In this document: positions 43,876 to 53,272 of the stretch, one piece after another
Numbering within the stretch: position 1 is the first letter of the stretch
How the letters are laid out: every line of letters starts with the position of its first letter
NCBI GenBank assembly: GCA_947460175.1
Contig: CANHGW010000005.1
Coordinates: forward strand, 39,762 to 103,761
DNA from: Bacteroidota bacterium
GTDB taxonomy: Bacteria; Bacteroidota; Bacteroidia; Chitinophagales; Chitinophagaceae
Direction: 5' to 3'
Length of the DNA stretch: 64,000 nucleotides
Made by a program: the position numbers and the translations under genes
Notes under the pieces: generated by a model
Database searches by the model: none
Told to the model about the DNA's origin: nothing
The model's input: the letters and a program-made list of their open reading frames with translations, nothing else

Positions 43876-45153
43876 TTAATCGTAACGACGTTTTACAAAC
43901 CATTTGTCATTGAATGTGAATCCTACTGCAAATCGAGTATAACCCTCACGTAATAGGCCGTTTTCGGTAGTTCCACGTTTGCCAATATCCAGTGATGCAT
44001 TGATTTGACCTATACTTAAATTCGTACGGCGTATAGGATATCCAATACCAGCTGTAACGCCCATTTTAGAAAAAGTAGTCCCATTGAATTGTAGATTGTC
44101 TTTACCAGTATATGCACCCACTCTATAGGTTACTTTTTTCCAATAATTATTTACTGCATTTACATCGGGTGTAATGGACCCTCCTAATTTCAATGTCCAG
44201 CTTTTGGTCATTGAATCTGCATTGCCATAGTATGAATACTTCGTCCAGTCTGAAGAAATGAAATCGGCACCTAATTGCCAAAAATCTCCATTAGCAATAA
44301 TTGCACCTACAGCCAAATGAGAAGGCAATTTTATTTTTCCTTTTACATTATTGATACTATCTACATTTCTTGAATACAATGGATCAGTTACATCACCTAT
44401 GAATGTATTCCAATAGCCTTCTTTCTTTGCATTGAGGGTTTGAGCACCAGTATATGTTGCTCCTAATTTGATGGTATATTCTTCGTTGATTTTCTTATTC
44501 ATCAATCCGCCTACTTGCCAAAACACACCACCCATAGTGGTACGAGTAGTTACACTATTTGAAAATATTTTTAGAGAATCAACAAATTTATTGTCCGACG
44601 TATTTATAAGATTTCCAAATGTATAACCTGTATTGACTCCTATGGAGAAGTCACCCATCTTATAAGCAGCACCTACATATATTTTCTGAACACCTCCACC
44701 ACCGTAGTAGCTATTCAATACCTTTGAAAAAGGAAGTGAATCTATTTGCTCCATATTGTATTTGGAACGGGTTTGAGGTAATAATCCAAAGCTTAATCCT
44801 ATTTTTTTAGACGCTGCAAAACCAATATTAACATAGGATAAAACGGTATAGCCAGTACGATACGCATCAGTGGCATTTTTAATTTTCACTGAAGAACCTT
44901 CAACACCTACTTGATAGGAAGTCAAACGTAAGCCAGTATACGTAGCGGGGTTTGATGGATTTGCAATGAGTGGATTATCATCAGCAATACTTACACCACC
45001 CATTCCTCGATTGGCTATATTCTCTATAGGCTTTAAGTTGCCTAAACCATAACGGGAATAAGGAGAATTTTCTTGCGAAAAAACAGCAAATTGGGAAAAT
45101 AGAAAAAGAAAAAAAAGTGTAGATTTAAAAGTTGTTGTATTCCAATATTGCAT
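43876..45153 (-). CDS. FadL-like outer-membrane channel protein
   Basis: A 425-residue outer-membrane beta-barrel. After a signal peptide (SQFAVFSQE) comes YSRYGLGNL and RGMGGVSIADDNPLIANPSNPATY, the N-terminal plug of FadL/OmpP1-type hydrocarbon channels, then many alternating strands ending FAVGFTFNDKWFVKRRYD. Bacteroidota usually carry this gene between coaX and lptC, so it may serve envelope lipid trafficking, but this is inference. ATG 45153 is preferred; a start at 45186 would only extend the signal peptide. It overlaps the coaX 3' end by 29 nt. Confidence 0.82.
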   Translation of the reverse strand: MQYWNTTTFKSTLFFLFLFSQFAVFSQENSPYSRYGLGNLKPIENIANRGMGGVSIADDNPLIANPSNPATYTGLRLTSYQVGVEGSSVKIKNATDAYRTGYTVLSYVNIGFAASKKIGLSFGLLPQTRSKYNMEQIDSLPFSKVLNSYYGGGGVQKIYVGAAYKMGDFSIGVNTGYTFGNLINTSDNKFVDSLKIFSNSVTTRTTMGGVFWQVGGLMNKKINEEYTIKLGATYTGAQTLNAKKEGYWNTFIGDVTDPLYSRNVDSINNVKGKIKLPSHLAVGAIIANGDFWQLGADFISSDWTKYSYYGNADSMTKSWTLKLGGSITPDVNAVNNYWKKVTYRVGAYTGKDNLQFNGTTFSKMGVTAGIGYPIRRTNLSIGQINASLDIGKRGTTENGLLREGYTRFAVGFTFNDKWFVKRRYD

Positions 45154-45859
45154 ATAGACCTTTGAACAAGAAATTAGTGTCTGCAAATATCTTGTTTTTC
45201 AAACGGCTTTCAAAAAAAGGAGCGTCACCACCAGTTAAAACTGCGTTAATTCTACCATATTGAGCCTCATATCGATCAATCATGCCGTCGATTTCAGATG
45301 CAATCCCATTTAAGGCTCCACTTCGTATTGACGTTTCAGTATCATAACCTAAAATTGAAAAATGTCCTTCACGATCAATTAATGGTAATTTATCTGTATG
45401 CTCATGCATTGATTTTAACCTCATTTCCACTCCAGGTGAAATAGCCCCACCACGAAAGGCATTGTTTTTGGCTAAAAAATTATAAGTAATACAAGTACCA
45501 ATTGATATGACTAGAGAATCTTCTCCAGGGAATCGTTTACTTAAGCCAGCAACCAATGCAAGTCTATCATGTCCAAGGGTTTCGGGCGATCCATATGCAT
45601 TTAAATACGGCAATTTTGATTGATTATCTAGTACCAACAACTTTGTTTCTTTTTTCAAATAGCTCTCAATATCTTTTGAATGGTTTACTACAGAGGATAG
45701 AATACTTTTTTGAGGGCTATGTAATGTAACAATTCGTTGAAGAGTATCAATAGCGTCGGACTCTTTAAACGTAAATTTCTCGGCCATTCGATCACCGAAA
45801 AAAAGTGCGGCTTTCAAATTGGTATTACCGAAATCTATACAAAGAGAAACTGGAAGCAT
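45125..45859 (-). CDS. coaX: Type III pantothenate kinase
   Basis: First step of coenzyme A synthesis, phosphorylating pantothenate, potassium-dependent and not feedback-inhibited by CoA. The 244-residue ASKHA-fold protein begins CIDFGNTNLKAALF (phosphate-1 motif with Asp and Asn), has YGSPETLGHDRLALVAG in the pantothenate pocket, VISIGTCITYNFL, FRGGAISPGVEMRLKSMH, and VLTGGDAPFF (adenosine motif). All catalytic motifs appear intact. First gene of the coaX-OMP-lptC operon. The 264-nt region upstream (45860-46123) holds no other feature; a -7-like TACTTTG lies about 190 nt upstream. Confidence 0.95.
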   Translation of the reverse strand: MLPVSLCIDFGNTNLKAALFFGDRMAEKFTFKESDAIDTLQRIVTLHSPQKSILSSVVNHSKDIESYLKKETKLLVLDNQSKLPYLNAYGSPETLGHDRLALVAGLSKRFPGEDSLVISIGTCITYNFLAKNNAFRGGAISPGVEMRLKSMHEHTDKLPLIDREGHFSILGYDTETSIRSGALNGIASEIDGMIDRYEAQYGRINAVLTGGDAPFFESRLKNKIFADTNFLFKGLYAILEYNNF

Positions 45860-46123
45860 TAATTGTTGTTTAGTTTAGTAGGTAGGATGATTCGATTCGA
45901 TAGATTCATAGTGCAATCAATGTTATGATTCAATTGACATTGAATAGCCCAATAAGAGGCAAAAGGTTCGTATTTTTTATTTAATTTACTCAATGAATCG
46001 ACTGAATTAGTTTACTTGATTTGATTTAAATTTTAAGAAACCAAACTAAGGAAATGCAAAGTAAAAAATAAATTGGTAATTTCTAGTATACAATGTGGTA
46101 AATGTTAAAATTGTGAGCGTGAG

Positions 46124-46759
46124 TTAATCTTCATCGACCGATAATTTCCGAAAATGACCATTTAACTGTATTCTATCTTTCAAATTTTGCAATTCGATAA
46201 TCGTAGGAATAATGGCTTTAAGGTGTCTTTGTAAATATTCCTGTCGCTGATCTTCTCTTAAAAGACTTAATAATTCATACTCTTGCTCAGTAGATAGTCC
46301 TGCATGATGAGCAATATCATATATATGCATCGCATCTATTGGTTTTTGGTATTTTTTGGATACTTCCAATAACTGATGAAAATAGCTCAATTCGTTCAAT
46401 ATAAGATCCATTTTAGATCGTATACCCTGCATATTGTTATCCAAATAATTAACAACGGCGCCGCTGTAAAGCTTATCAGGTACTTCTTTTATAATGTCTA
46501 AAATTCTAAAAACAGCCCTCCCCTCGGTTTTAATATCCATATTCCCATTTTCATGTTCTTTTTCGATAGACATTATCTCAACTGTGGTACCGATTTCACT
46601 AATCGATCCTTTTAATACGGTAGGTATACCAAATAGTTTCTTTTGATCAAAACATTCTCTAATTAATTGTTTGTAACGTGGCTCAAAAACATGCAGATTC
46701 AATTTTTCGCCAGGATACACAACTATATTCAAGGGAAAAATCGGAATAAAATTTGTCAT
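46124..46759 (-). CDS. LON substrate-binding-domain protein
   Basis: A 211-residue protein with the PUA-like LON N-terminal domain: FIPIFPLNIVVYPGEKLNLHVFEPRYKQLI (about 4-33), the strand KLFGIPTVLKG, IGTTVEIMSIEKE and GRAVFRILDI. No ATPase or protease part follows, so it is a stand-alone version as found in many bacteria; such proteins may act as substrate adaptors or bind degradation targets, which is unproven. A helical C-terminal region (about 130-205) is typical for the group. The ATG is 7 nt after the near-consensus -7 TATCTTTA. Confidence 0.9.
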   Translation of the reverse strand: MTNFIPIFPLNIVVYPGEKLNLHVFEPRYKQLIRECFDQKKLFGIPTVLKGSISEIGTTVEIMSIEKEHENGNMDIKTEGRAVFRILDIIKEVPDKLYSGAVVNYLDNNMQGIRSKMDLILNELSYFHQLLEVSKKYQKPIDAMHIYDIAHHAGLSTEQEYELLSLLREDQRQEYLQRHLKAIIPTIIELQNLKDRIQLNGHFRKLSVDED

Positions 46760-46900
46760 TTAGTAAAGATAAAAAAAATACTAAAATCAATTAGAATCTA
46801 AATAAAAATAATATTTAAAATTGAATTAGTCATTCGTTGTTTATCTAAAAACTAAATACAAATCATTTTTTTATTCTATTTTGCAAGCAAAACTAGAAAC

Positions 46901-48094
46901 GTGAATTTTATCTTATTTGACGACGAGCGTTATGCCAATTTTTTGCCATTAACCTATACACGACCTGTAGCTGAAATGCGATGTGGTATACTTACTATTC
47001 AAGAAAAATGGGAACATATAGTAGGTATCAAATTGCATTACAAAACCATGGATTATTTGCAAGAAAAATTTCCCTTTCAGACCACTGCCGATAATGTATT
47101 TATCAATTCAGGTTTGTTTCCTTCTAAGTCATTGACCGAGGCTATCTTGAATTTAAAAAGTGGCGAATGCCTTATCAAAGAAAATACCTTGCTAGCCGCT
47201 CGTATGAATGAGGAAAGTGCAAAACAATTTGATATTGCTAATACAGTTTTAAATGCTCATAATATCATTTTTCAGGATGATATCATGGTATTGAATAACC
47301 TTTGGGATATTTTCAGTTTAAATGATCGTGCAATACGAGATGACTTTCAACGATTAACTCAAGGAAGAACATCTCAACCTATTTCAAGTACCAATCAAGT
47401 AATAGGTGATCAACTTTTTATTGAAGAAGGTGCTAAGGTTGAATGCAGTATGATTAATACAAGTACAGGTCCTGTATACATAGGTCGTGATGCTGAAATC
47501 ATGGAAGGCTGTATGGTACGTGGACCTTTTGCTTTAGGTTCACATGCTGTATTAAAAATGGGTGCAAAAGTATACGGAGCCACCACTTTAGGAGAAGGCT
47601 GCAAAGTAGGCGGCGAAGTAAACAATGTGGTATTCTTTGCTAACTCGAGTAAGGCACATGATGGATTTGTAGGAAATACAGTGATTGGCGAATGGTGTAA
47701 TATCGGTGCGGATAGTAATAATTCTAATTTGAAAAACAATTATGAAGAAGTGAAACTATGGAGTGAATCCAAAAATTCTTTTGTAAAAACAGGTTTGCAA
47801 TTTTGTGGTCTTATCATGGGCGACCATTCTAAATGTGGTATTAATACTATGTTTAATACGGGTACTGTTGTTGGTGTAAGTTGTAATATATATGGTGCTG
47901 GATTCCCGCGTAATTTTGTTCCTTCATTTAGTTGGGGAAGTGCAGCAGGATTTACCGAATACCAAATCAACAAAGCAGCCAATACAGCTGCTCGTGTATT
48001 TGCACGTCGCAATTTAGAATTCGATGCAGCAGAATTACGCCTATTTCAAAAAGTATATTTATTGACTGCCGAACAACGTGCGATGTATAGCTAA
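46901..48094 (+). CDS. GlmU-like sugar nucleotidyltransferase with left-handed beta-helix
   Basis: A 397-residue cytosolic protein. The N-terminal half (about 1-150) is a reduced nucleotidyltransferase fold with FDDERYANFLPLTYTRPVAEMRCGI; the C-terminal half is a hexapeptide left-handed beta-helix with repeats such as VYIGRDAEIMEGCMV, ALGSHAVLKMGAKVYG and GVGNTVIGEWCNIG. The usual GMGTRLxP pyrophosphorylase loop is not obvious, so it may lack a canonical active site or use another sugar; in Bacteroidota it is annotated as GlmU-like or putative sugar nucleotidyl transferase. GTG start at 46901. A TATTTTG-like sequence is near; 19 nt before the MFS gene, likely cotranscribed. Confidence 0.82.
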   Translation: MNFILFDDERYANFLPLTYTRPVAEMRCGILTIQEKWEHIVGIKLHYKTMDYLQEKFPFQTTADNVFINSGLFPSKSLTEAILNLKSGECLIKENTLLAARMNEESAKQFDIANTVLNAHNIIFQDDIMVLNNLWDIFSLNDRAIRDDFQRLTQGRTSQPISSTNQVIGDQLFIEEGAKVECSMINTSTGPVYIGRDAEIMEGCMVRGPFALGSHAVLKMGAKVYGATTLGEGCKVGGEVNNVVFFANSSKAHDGFVGNTVIGEWCNIGADSNNSNLKNNYEEVKLWSESKNSFVKTGLQFCGLIMGDHSKCGINTMFNTGTVVGVSCNIYGAGFPRNFVPSFSWGSAAGFTEYQINKAANTAARVFARRNLEFDAAELRLFQKVYLLTAEQRAMYS

Positions 48095-48113
48095 ACTTTG
48101 TTAGTTTTACCTT

Positions 48114-49307
48114 ATGTTTAAAAACATAACTCGAACGGTTTGGTTCATTTCACTGATTAGTCTATTCAACGATTTTAGTAGTGAAATGCTATACCCTATT
48201 ATTCCATTGTATTTACAACAAATCGGTTATGGTTCAGTATTAATTGGCATATTGGAAGGTATAGCAGAGTGCGTTGCTGGTCTGAGCAAAATATACATGG
48301 GTAGTCTTTCCGATTCATTTCAACGACGATTGCCTTTTGTGCAATTAGGTTATGCATTGAGTGTATTATCACGTCCATTGATAGGACTTACAAGCATAGT
48401 AGGATTGATATTTCTAGGACGTAGTTTGGATAGAACAGGTAAAGGAGTACGTTCTGGAGCAAGAGATGCTATACTTGGCGATGAAAGTACTGAGTCAAAT
48501 CGTGCAGAGGTATTTGGCTTACATCGCTCAATGGATACTGCCGGTGCTGTATTAGGTCCAATTGTTGCCATAGTATACTTATACTATAATCCTGAAGATT
48601 ATCGTAGCCTGTTTTTAATCACACTCATCCCTGGTATTGTTGCTTTATTTTTTACTTTTCAAATCAAAGAAAAAAAACGGACTACGAGTCCAGTTAAAAC
48701 TTTTTCAATTCGAAAACATTTTTCGTATTTCAAGCAAGCACCATCTCCATATTTAAAATTACTCATTCCATTACTACTTTTTGCGTTGGTAAATAGTTCT
48801 GATATGTTCTTACTCATGCGTGCAAAACAAATCGGTATGGGAGAGCGAGATGTACTACTACTTTACCTTACATTTAATTTAGCCTATACAATATTTGCTT
48901 TTCCTGTTGGGAGATTAGCTGACCGTATTGGTCATATGAGAATACTGATTTTAGGCTTACTGATTTATGCCTTGTCTTATATATTGTTTGCTAGTTTCAA
49001 CGATGTATGGATTACGGTGACTGTATTTATTTTCTATGGATTGTTTTATGCTTTTACGCAAGGAATTATTAAAGCACTATTGATTTCAAGGGTACCATCA
49101 CACGAAAAGTCAAGTGCTATTGGATTTTACGAAGGCATGAATAGCTTTGGGCTATTAATCGCCAATGGCTTAGCGGGTTGGATATGGTTTCAATTTGGCT
49201 CACAAGCCATGCTGTTATATTCTAGTATTGTTACATTCATTGTAGTACTTTTATTACTCGTTCAATACAATCAATGGAATCGAAAATCAAGTAAGTATTC
49301 AATTTAA
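48114..49307 (+). CDS. Major facilitator superfamily transporter
   Basis: A 397-residue inner-membrane transporter with 12 predicted helices. The motif-A region between helices 2 and 3 is YMGSLSDSFQRRLPFV and the matching GRLADRIGHMRIL sits in the second half; FLGRSLDRTGKGVRSGARDAI is the family signature of a poorly characterised MFS group. Substrate unknown. It lies 19 nt after the GlmU-like gene and its last 4 nt overlap the convergent hutD-like gene. TAGTTTTA, 8 nt before the ATG, is a possible second -7 element. Confidence 0.9.
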   Translation: MFKNITRTVWFISLISLFNDFSSEMLYPIIPLYLQQIGYGSVLIGILEGIAECVAGLSKIYMGSLSDSFQRRLPFVQLGYALSVLSRPLIGLTSIVGLIFLGRSLDRTGKGVRSGARDAILGDESTESNRAEVFGLHRSMDTAGAVLGPIVAIVYLYYNPEDYRSLFLITLIPGIVALFFTFQIKEKKRTTSPVKTFSIRKHFSYFKQAPSPYLKLLIPLLLFALVNSSDMFLLMRAKQIGMGERDVLLLYLTFNLAYTIFAFPVGRLADRIGHMRILILGLLIYALSYILFASFNDVWITVTVFIFYGLFYAFTQGIIKALLISRVPSHEKSSAIGFYEGMNSFGLLIANGLAGWIWFQFGSQAMLLYSSIVTFIVVLLLLVQYNQWNRKSSKYSI

Positions 49308-49894
49308 AGAATAGTAATCGAGACTTGTATTATCTCAATGACTTCACTGGATTGAATTTCAATTTTTTCTGTTTGTTTAGAATCAACTAAAATAAAATCA
49401 CGATGTTCAAGTTGATATTGTTTGTTATTTAAATTGAAATTAAGTTGTTTTGACAAAATATAAAAACCAACATAATGAAACCTGCTTGCATCTATTTCAA
49501 GTGTTTGCAACTCATTTGCATTCAACTGAATATAGTTCAATTTGTGTTGTGCCTTTTCAGAAGTCATTACATTAAAGTCGGTTACAATACCACATCCGTA
49601 TGTTTCCCAACCACCTTCAAATTCATCTATTTCAAACTGTTTCAACGTCTTATTATAATGTCTGGCATGTTTGATTTCTAGAACACCTTTCAATATCATT
49701 AGACTACGATGATAACCCGGTAAAATTGTAAATGCTGACGATTCAACATCTACAGTTGCTGTACTCACCCTAAATATAAATGTACGATCTTCGTATGAAG
49801 AATCGAATGGATAAATGCACAATTGAGTGGTATTACCACCACTCCATTTTTTAATATCCTGATTTTTACTTTTTAATATGAATGGAAATTCCAT
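49304..49894 (-). CDS. HutD/Ves-family cupin-like protein
   Basis: 196 residues, soluble, a bicupin-like beta fold. The start KKWSGGNTTQLCIYPFDSSYEDRTFIFRVSTATVD and then FTILPGYHRSLMILKGVLEIKH, FEGGWETYGCGIVTDFNVM match the HutD/Ves family, whose members occur in histidine-utilisation operons and may bind N-formimino-glutamate. No hut genes are nearby. The family aspartate and histidine positions (DFNVM, GYHRS) are present. A solitary gene of unknown physiological role. Confidence 0.8.
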   Translation of the reverse strand: MEFPFILKSKNQDIKKWSGGNTTQLCIYPFDSSYEDRTFIFRVSTATVDVESSAFTILPGYHRSLMILKGVLEIKHARHYNKTLKQFEIDEFEGGWETYGCGIVTDFNVMTSEKAQHKLNYIQLNANELQTLEIDASRFHYVGFYILSKQLNFNLNNKQYQLEHRDFILVDSKQTEKIEIQSSEVIEIIQVSITIL

Positions 49895-49902
49895 TGTACT
49901 GT

Positions 49903-50265
49903 CTATTCACTATGATGATCCCATGCGCTAAATAAAAATTGCAAATACTCATTTTCTTCTGCAGTAATTATATCATCTGCTTTGGCCAAATACAATGCAA
50001 ACTTTAATATACCATTTCGTTCTTCTTCGGTTGAATCATCATAAAAATCGTCGATACATTGATGAAAATGCTGATGCCATTCATCGTGCTTCAGATGACT
50101 AATTACCTCCATTTCTCGATCAAGACTTACTTGAAATGGAAATTCTTGAAATATATATTCTCTAATAATTTTATCTTCTTCAAGGCTAAATTTGAAATCA
50201 ACTGCAGACATTATCATTAATATATGATAGCCAGCAATGGTTTTGTTCATACGTCGAGTAGGCAT
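49903..50265 (-). CDS. TerB-like protein
   Basis: 120 residues, acidic and helical; ILMIMSAVDFKFSLEEDKIIREYIF and ALYLAKADDIITAEENEYLQFLF are the two helix-loop segments of TerB-like domains (DxxISxxE type), which form metal-binding helical bundles. It starts 7 nt after the alanine dehydrogenase gene and precedes hutD by 8 nt, so it belongs to the same transcript. The N-terminal MPTRR may be spurious, since ATG 50250 (MNKTIAGYH) is an equally good start. The function of stand-alone TerB-like proteins is unknown, apart from links to tellurite resistance for true TerB. Confidence 0.75.
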   Translation of the reverse strand: MPTRRMNKTIAGYHILMIMSAVDFKFSLEEDKIIREYIFQEFPFQVSLDREMEVISHLKHDEWHQHFHQCIDDFYDDSTEEERNGILKFALYLAKADDIITAEENEYLQFLFSAWDHHSE

Positions 50266-50272
50266 AGGAATA

Positions 50273-51493
50273 TTATAAATTTGTCGACAAGATAAGGCTC
50301 AAATCAGTATATTTCAAGTTAAACTTCTGTGATAAAATTCGACTTGTTAATTTCCCTTTGTACATATAGGTAGCACCTACCAATCCTGGTTTATTAAAAA
50401 TAATTGAATCTGCTCCTCCTACTGATTCAGAACAAGAAAGTATAATAGGCATCAAAATATTACTAATAGCAGTTGAGGCAGTACGTGATACAGCAGATGC
50501 TATATTTGGCACACAATAATGAACAATATCATGTTTAATAAATACAGGATCTTCATGTGTGGTAATAGAGGAGGTTTCAAAACATCCTCCATTATCAATA
50601 CTAATGTCTATAATGACTGAACCCGGTTTCATTTTTTCAACCATAGATTCTGTTACTACCATTGGTACAATGCCTTGTTGTGGCTTTAAAGCACCTATAG
50701 CAACATCAGCTTCTTGCAAAGCAATTGACAATTGAGCTGGATCTATTACAGAGGTATAAACGGCTTGGCCAACTGTACGTTGTAATCGCATCAAACGATA
50801 AATAGAATTATCAAATACTTTCACCTGAGCACCTGTACCGAGTGCAGTGCGAGCGGCGTATTCCCCTACCATACCTGCACCAATAATCACTACATTGGCA
50901 GGTGGTACACCTGCTATTCCACCCAATAAAATCCCTTTACCACCATGATTGTTGCTTAAGTATTTAGAGGCAATTTCAATAGCATGTACCCCTGCTATCT
51001 GACTCATGGATCGTACTATAGGATAATAACCTGCATGATCTTTGATATTCCCCAATGCAATCCCAATGATATTTTTTTCAAGACATTTATTTAAATACTC
51101 TTTGGTCAAGGTAGGAAGATGAATAGGAGAAAATATAATCTGATCTTTTTGCAGCATATTTAATTCATCAGTACTAATAGGGGCCGTTTTCAATATTAAA
51201 TCGGCCTTAAACACTTCAGCTTTATCGTGCACTATTTGAGCACCTGCCTCCGAAAATTCATTATCGGTAAACGATGAAGCTATACCAGCGTTATGCTCCA
51301 CCACAACCCGATTCCCATTGTTGACAATCACGGATACTGCTTGTGGCGTTAATGGGATTCGATTTTCTTGAAAAGAATTTTCTTTTGGAATTCCTATATA
51401 CAATGAATTATTCTTATGTACATATTCCAACGTTTCTTCCAAGGGATTATACGAATACGATACATTAATGACTGGTTTTGGTTTGGAATCCAT
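50273..51493 (-). CDS. ald: Alanine dehydrogenase
   Basis: NAD-dependent conversion of L-alanine to pyruvate and ammonium, linking amino-acid nitrogen to central carbon. The 406-residue protein has the N-terminal IGIPKENSFQENRIPLTP (substrate Arg/Lys), the nucleotide-binding VVIIGAGMVGEYAART, PGSVIIDISIDNGGCFETSS and the catalytic-site His in CVPNIASAVSRTASTA. It is slightly longer than typical Ald (about 370) by an N-terminal extension of about 30 residues. CATATTTG, one mismatch to the -7 consensus, ends 2 nt before the ATG. Leads the operon ald-terB-like, possibly with hutD. Confidence 0.9.
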   Translation of the reverse strand: MDSKPKPVINVSYSYNPLEETLEYVHKNNSLYIGIPKENSFQENRIPLTPQAVSVIVNNGNRVVVEHNAGIASSFTDNEFSEAGAQIVHDKAEVFKADLILKTAPISTDELNMLQKDQIIFSPIHLPTLTKEYLNKCLEKNIIGIALGNIKDHAGYYPIVRSMSQIAGVHAIEIASKYLSNNHGGKGILLGGIAGVPPANVVIIGAGMVGEYAARTALGTGAQVKVFDNSIYRLMRLQRTVGQAVYTSVIDPAQLSIALQEADVAIGALKPQQGIVPMVVTESMVEKMKPGSVIIDISIDNGGCFETSSITTHEDPVFIKHDIVHYCVPNIASAVSRTASTAISNILMPIILSCSESVGGADSIIFNKPGLVGATYMYKGKLTSRILSQKFNLKYTDLSLILSTNL

Positions 51494-51526
51494 AACAAAT
51501 ATGTTTAGTATGTAAAACTAATAAAA

Positions 51527-52291
51527 TTATATCTCAAATGAAAGCGTATCATACGCTAGTTGTATTCCAAAGGGGAGTTCATTTTGTACATCCTGATGCA
51601 ATCCCAATTGATGACTAATATGGGTCAAATAGGTCAAATCAGGCGCTAGTTTTGCAGAAATCTGAATCGCTTCATCTAACGTAAAATGAGAAATATGAGC
51701 TTCTTTTCTCAATGCATTCAAAACAAGGTACTTAGTACCCATTATCTTATTCATTTCGGCATCTTCGATATGATTTGCATCAGTGATATACGTAAAGTTG
51801 TTGATTCGAAATCCAAGAACTGGCATTTTATAATGCATGACTTCGATAGGCTGAATGTGTATATCTCCGATAATGAACTCCTTCTCTTTATCAATAGTGT
51901 TTAGATTGATTTGCGGCACGCCAGGATAGCTACTATTTGAAAAAATATATTCAAATTCTTTCTTTATAACCTGTTGTGTAAACTCAGTGGCATAAACTTC
52001 CACAGGTTTTTTTTGCAAATAATTGAAAGCACGTATATCATCCATACCTGCTAGATGATCTTTGTGTGAGTGTGTAAATACGAGTCCATCAAGTTTACAT
52101 AAATTCGCCCTGAGTAATTGTTGACGAAAATCAGGTCCGCTATCTATCACAACTGTAGTTGTTTCTGTCTCGATTAGTAAGGACGTTCGCAGGCGTTTAT
52201 CTTTGTGGTCTATTGATTGACACACATAACATTGACAACCTATAATAGGAACTCCCTGTGATGTACCTGTGCCTAAAAATGTAATTTTCAA
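51527..52291 (-). CDS. MBL-fold metallo-hydrolase (PhnP-like)
   Basis: A 254-residue metallo-beta-lactamase-fold phosphodiesterase-like enzyme. Starts MKITFLGTGTSQGVPIIGC, followed by CQCYVCQS (structural zinc Cys as in PhnP), SGPDFRQQLLR, the metal-binding FTHSHKDHLAGMDD, and later DANHIEDAEMN and LTHISHQLG with further metal ligands. PhnP members hydrolyse cyclic or linear phosphodiesters. The start is TTG at 52291, directly before the conserved MKITFLGTGTSQG; the longer frame starting at 52450 would run into xerC and is not supported. TATCTTCG at 52311-52318 is a possible promoter. Confidence 0.88.
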   Translation of the reverse strand: MKITFLGTGTSQGVPIIGCQCYVCQSIDHKDKRLRTSLLIETETTTVVIDSGPDFRQQLLRANLCKLDGLVFTHSHKDHLAGMDDIRAFNYLQKKPVEVYATEFTQQVIKKEFEYIFSNSSYPGVPQINLNTIDKEKEFIIGDIHIQPIEVMHYKMPVLGFRINNFTYITDANHIEDAEMNKIMGTKYLVLNALRKEAHISHFTLDEAIQISAKLAPDLTYLTHISHQLGLHQDVQNELPFGIQLAYDTLSFEI

Positions 52292-52361
52292 CGTATAGTT
52301 TTCTGAATGACGAAGATACAACTGTTTCTTTAAGAACGTATAGTCTAAATTGAAATGAACA

Positions 52362-53246
52362 TTAAGCTTTTGGGTGGGCTTTTTTATGAATCTCTTTGAG
52401 TTTTTCGATTGTATTATGCGTATATATTTGAGTTGCTGTAAGGTTGGCATGTCCCAATAGCTCTTTCACAGCATTCAAATCGGCCCCTTTATTCAGTAAG
52501 TGTGTAGCAAATGTATGCCTTAATACATGGGGGCTTTTTTTATCCAATGTAGTAGTTAATCCAAGATAGTTGGTTACAGTAGCATGTACATATTTAGGAT
52601 AAAGTGCTTTCCCGTTTTTTCTAATCAACAAATGATGTTCGTCCGCATGTTCAATTGCCTTCCGTTCCTCCAAATAGGATTTGATGAGGTCACATAAATA
52701 CTGACTGATGGGAATAATCCGTTCCTTATTTCCTTTCCCTAGTACTTTGAGAGATCGATTATAAAAATCCACTTGAGATAATTGTAACTGAATCAATTCT
52801 GCTCGGCGCATACCAGTTTGGTACAACAATTCAATAATCATTCGATCTGTTTTCCCTACAAAATCTGCCGGAAACTCAATATGTTCAAGCAATTGATCCA
52901 TATTGGTTTCATTCACAAAAACTGGTAGTCTTTTCGAATTTTTGGGTGAGATTATTTTACTCATCGGTGTAACGCCCACAAGCCCTTTTTTGAGTAAGTA
53001 TTTAAAATAGGATTTTAACGAAGAAATTTTTCGATTGATACTACGTGCTTGTAGTTCGTTTTCACGCAAGGAAGCCAACCAACTTCGTATGTGAATATGA
53101 GTCAATTCGTTGAACTGAACATCATCATAGTGTGTTTGTATATATAAAAAAAACTGTTCAAGATCACGTTGGTAAGCTTGAACAGTATTTGTAGAATATC
53201 TTTTTTCGTATTGTAAATATCCTAAAAATTCAGATACATATTGCAT
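52362..53246 (-). CDS. xerC: Tyrosine recombinase XerC-like
   Basis: Site-specific recombinase resolving chromosome dimers, 294 residues. The N-terminal SAM-like domain begins FLGYLQYEKRYSTNTVQAYQRDLEQF. Catalytic residues are all visible: Arg147 in TGMRRAEL, Lys172 region in LGKGNKER, His240 and Arg243 in SPHVLRHTFATHLL, His266 in LLGHANL and Tyr275 in TQIYTH. It is of standard XerC/XerD length and the only such gene here; in Bacteroidota it commonly follows rpsU, as here (27 nt gap), so it is most likely the chromosomal Xer protein, not a mobile-element integrase. Confidence 0.95.
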   Translation of the reverse strand: MQYVSEFLGYLQYEKRYSTNTVQAYQRDLEQFFLYIQTHYDDVQFNELTHIHIRSWLASLRENELQARSINRKISSLKSYFKYLLKKGLVGVTPMSKIISPKNSKRLPVFVNETNMDQLLEHIEFPADFVGKTDRMIIELLYQTGMRRAELIQLQLSQVDFYNRSLKVLGKGNKERIIPISQYLCDLIKSYLEERKAIEHADEHHLLIRKNGKALYPKYVHATVTNYLGLTTTLDKKSPHVLRHTFATHLLNKGADLNAVKELLGHANLTATQIYTHNTIEKLKEIHKKAHPKA

Positions 53247-53272
53247 GATCGAAAATTTAGGCTAAAATACGA

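Noticed and set aside
45860..46123. tRNA or small gene upstream of coaX
   Set aside because: No cloverleaf arms, no TTCGANTC-like T-loop and no open frame of meaningful length.
52291..52450. N-terminal extension of the PhnP-like gene
   Set aside because: Would overlap xerC by 89 nt and precedes the conserved MKITFLGTGTSQG start; xerC coding is clear.
52362..53246. XerC-type recombinase as evidence of an integrated element
   Set aside because: Sits directly after rpsU in the usual Bacteroidota order and has normal chromosomal XerC/D length; no att-like repeats nearby.
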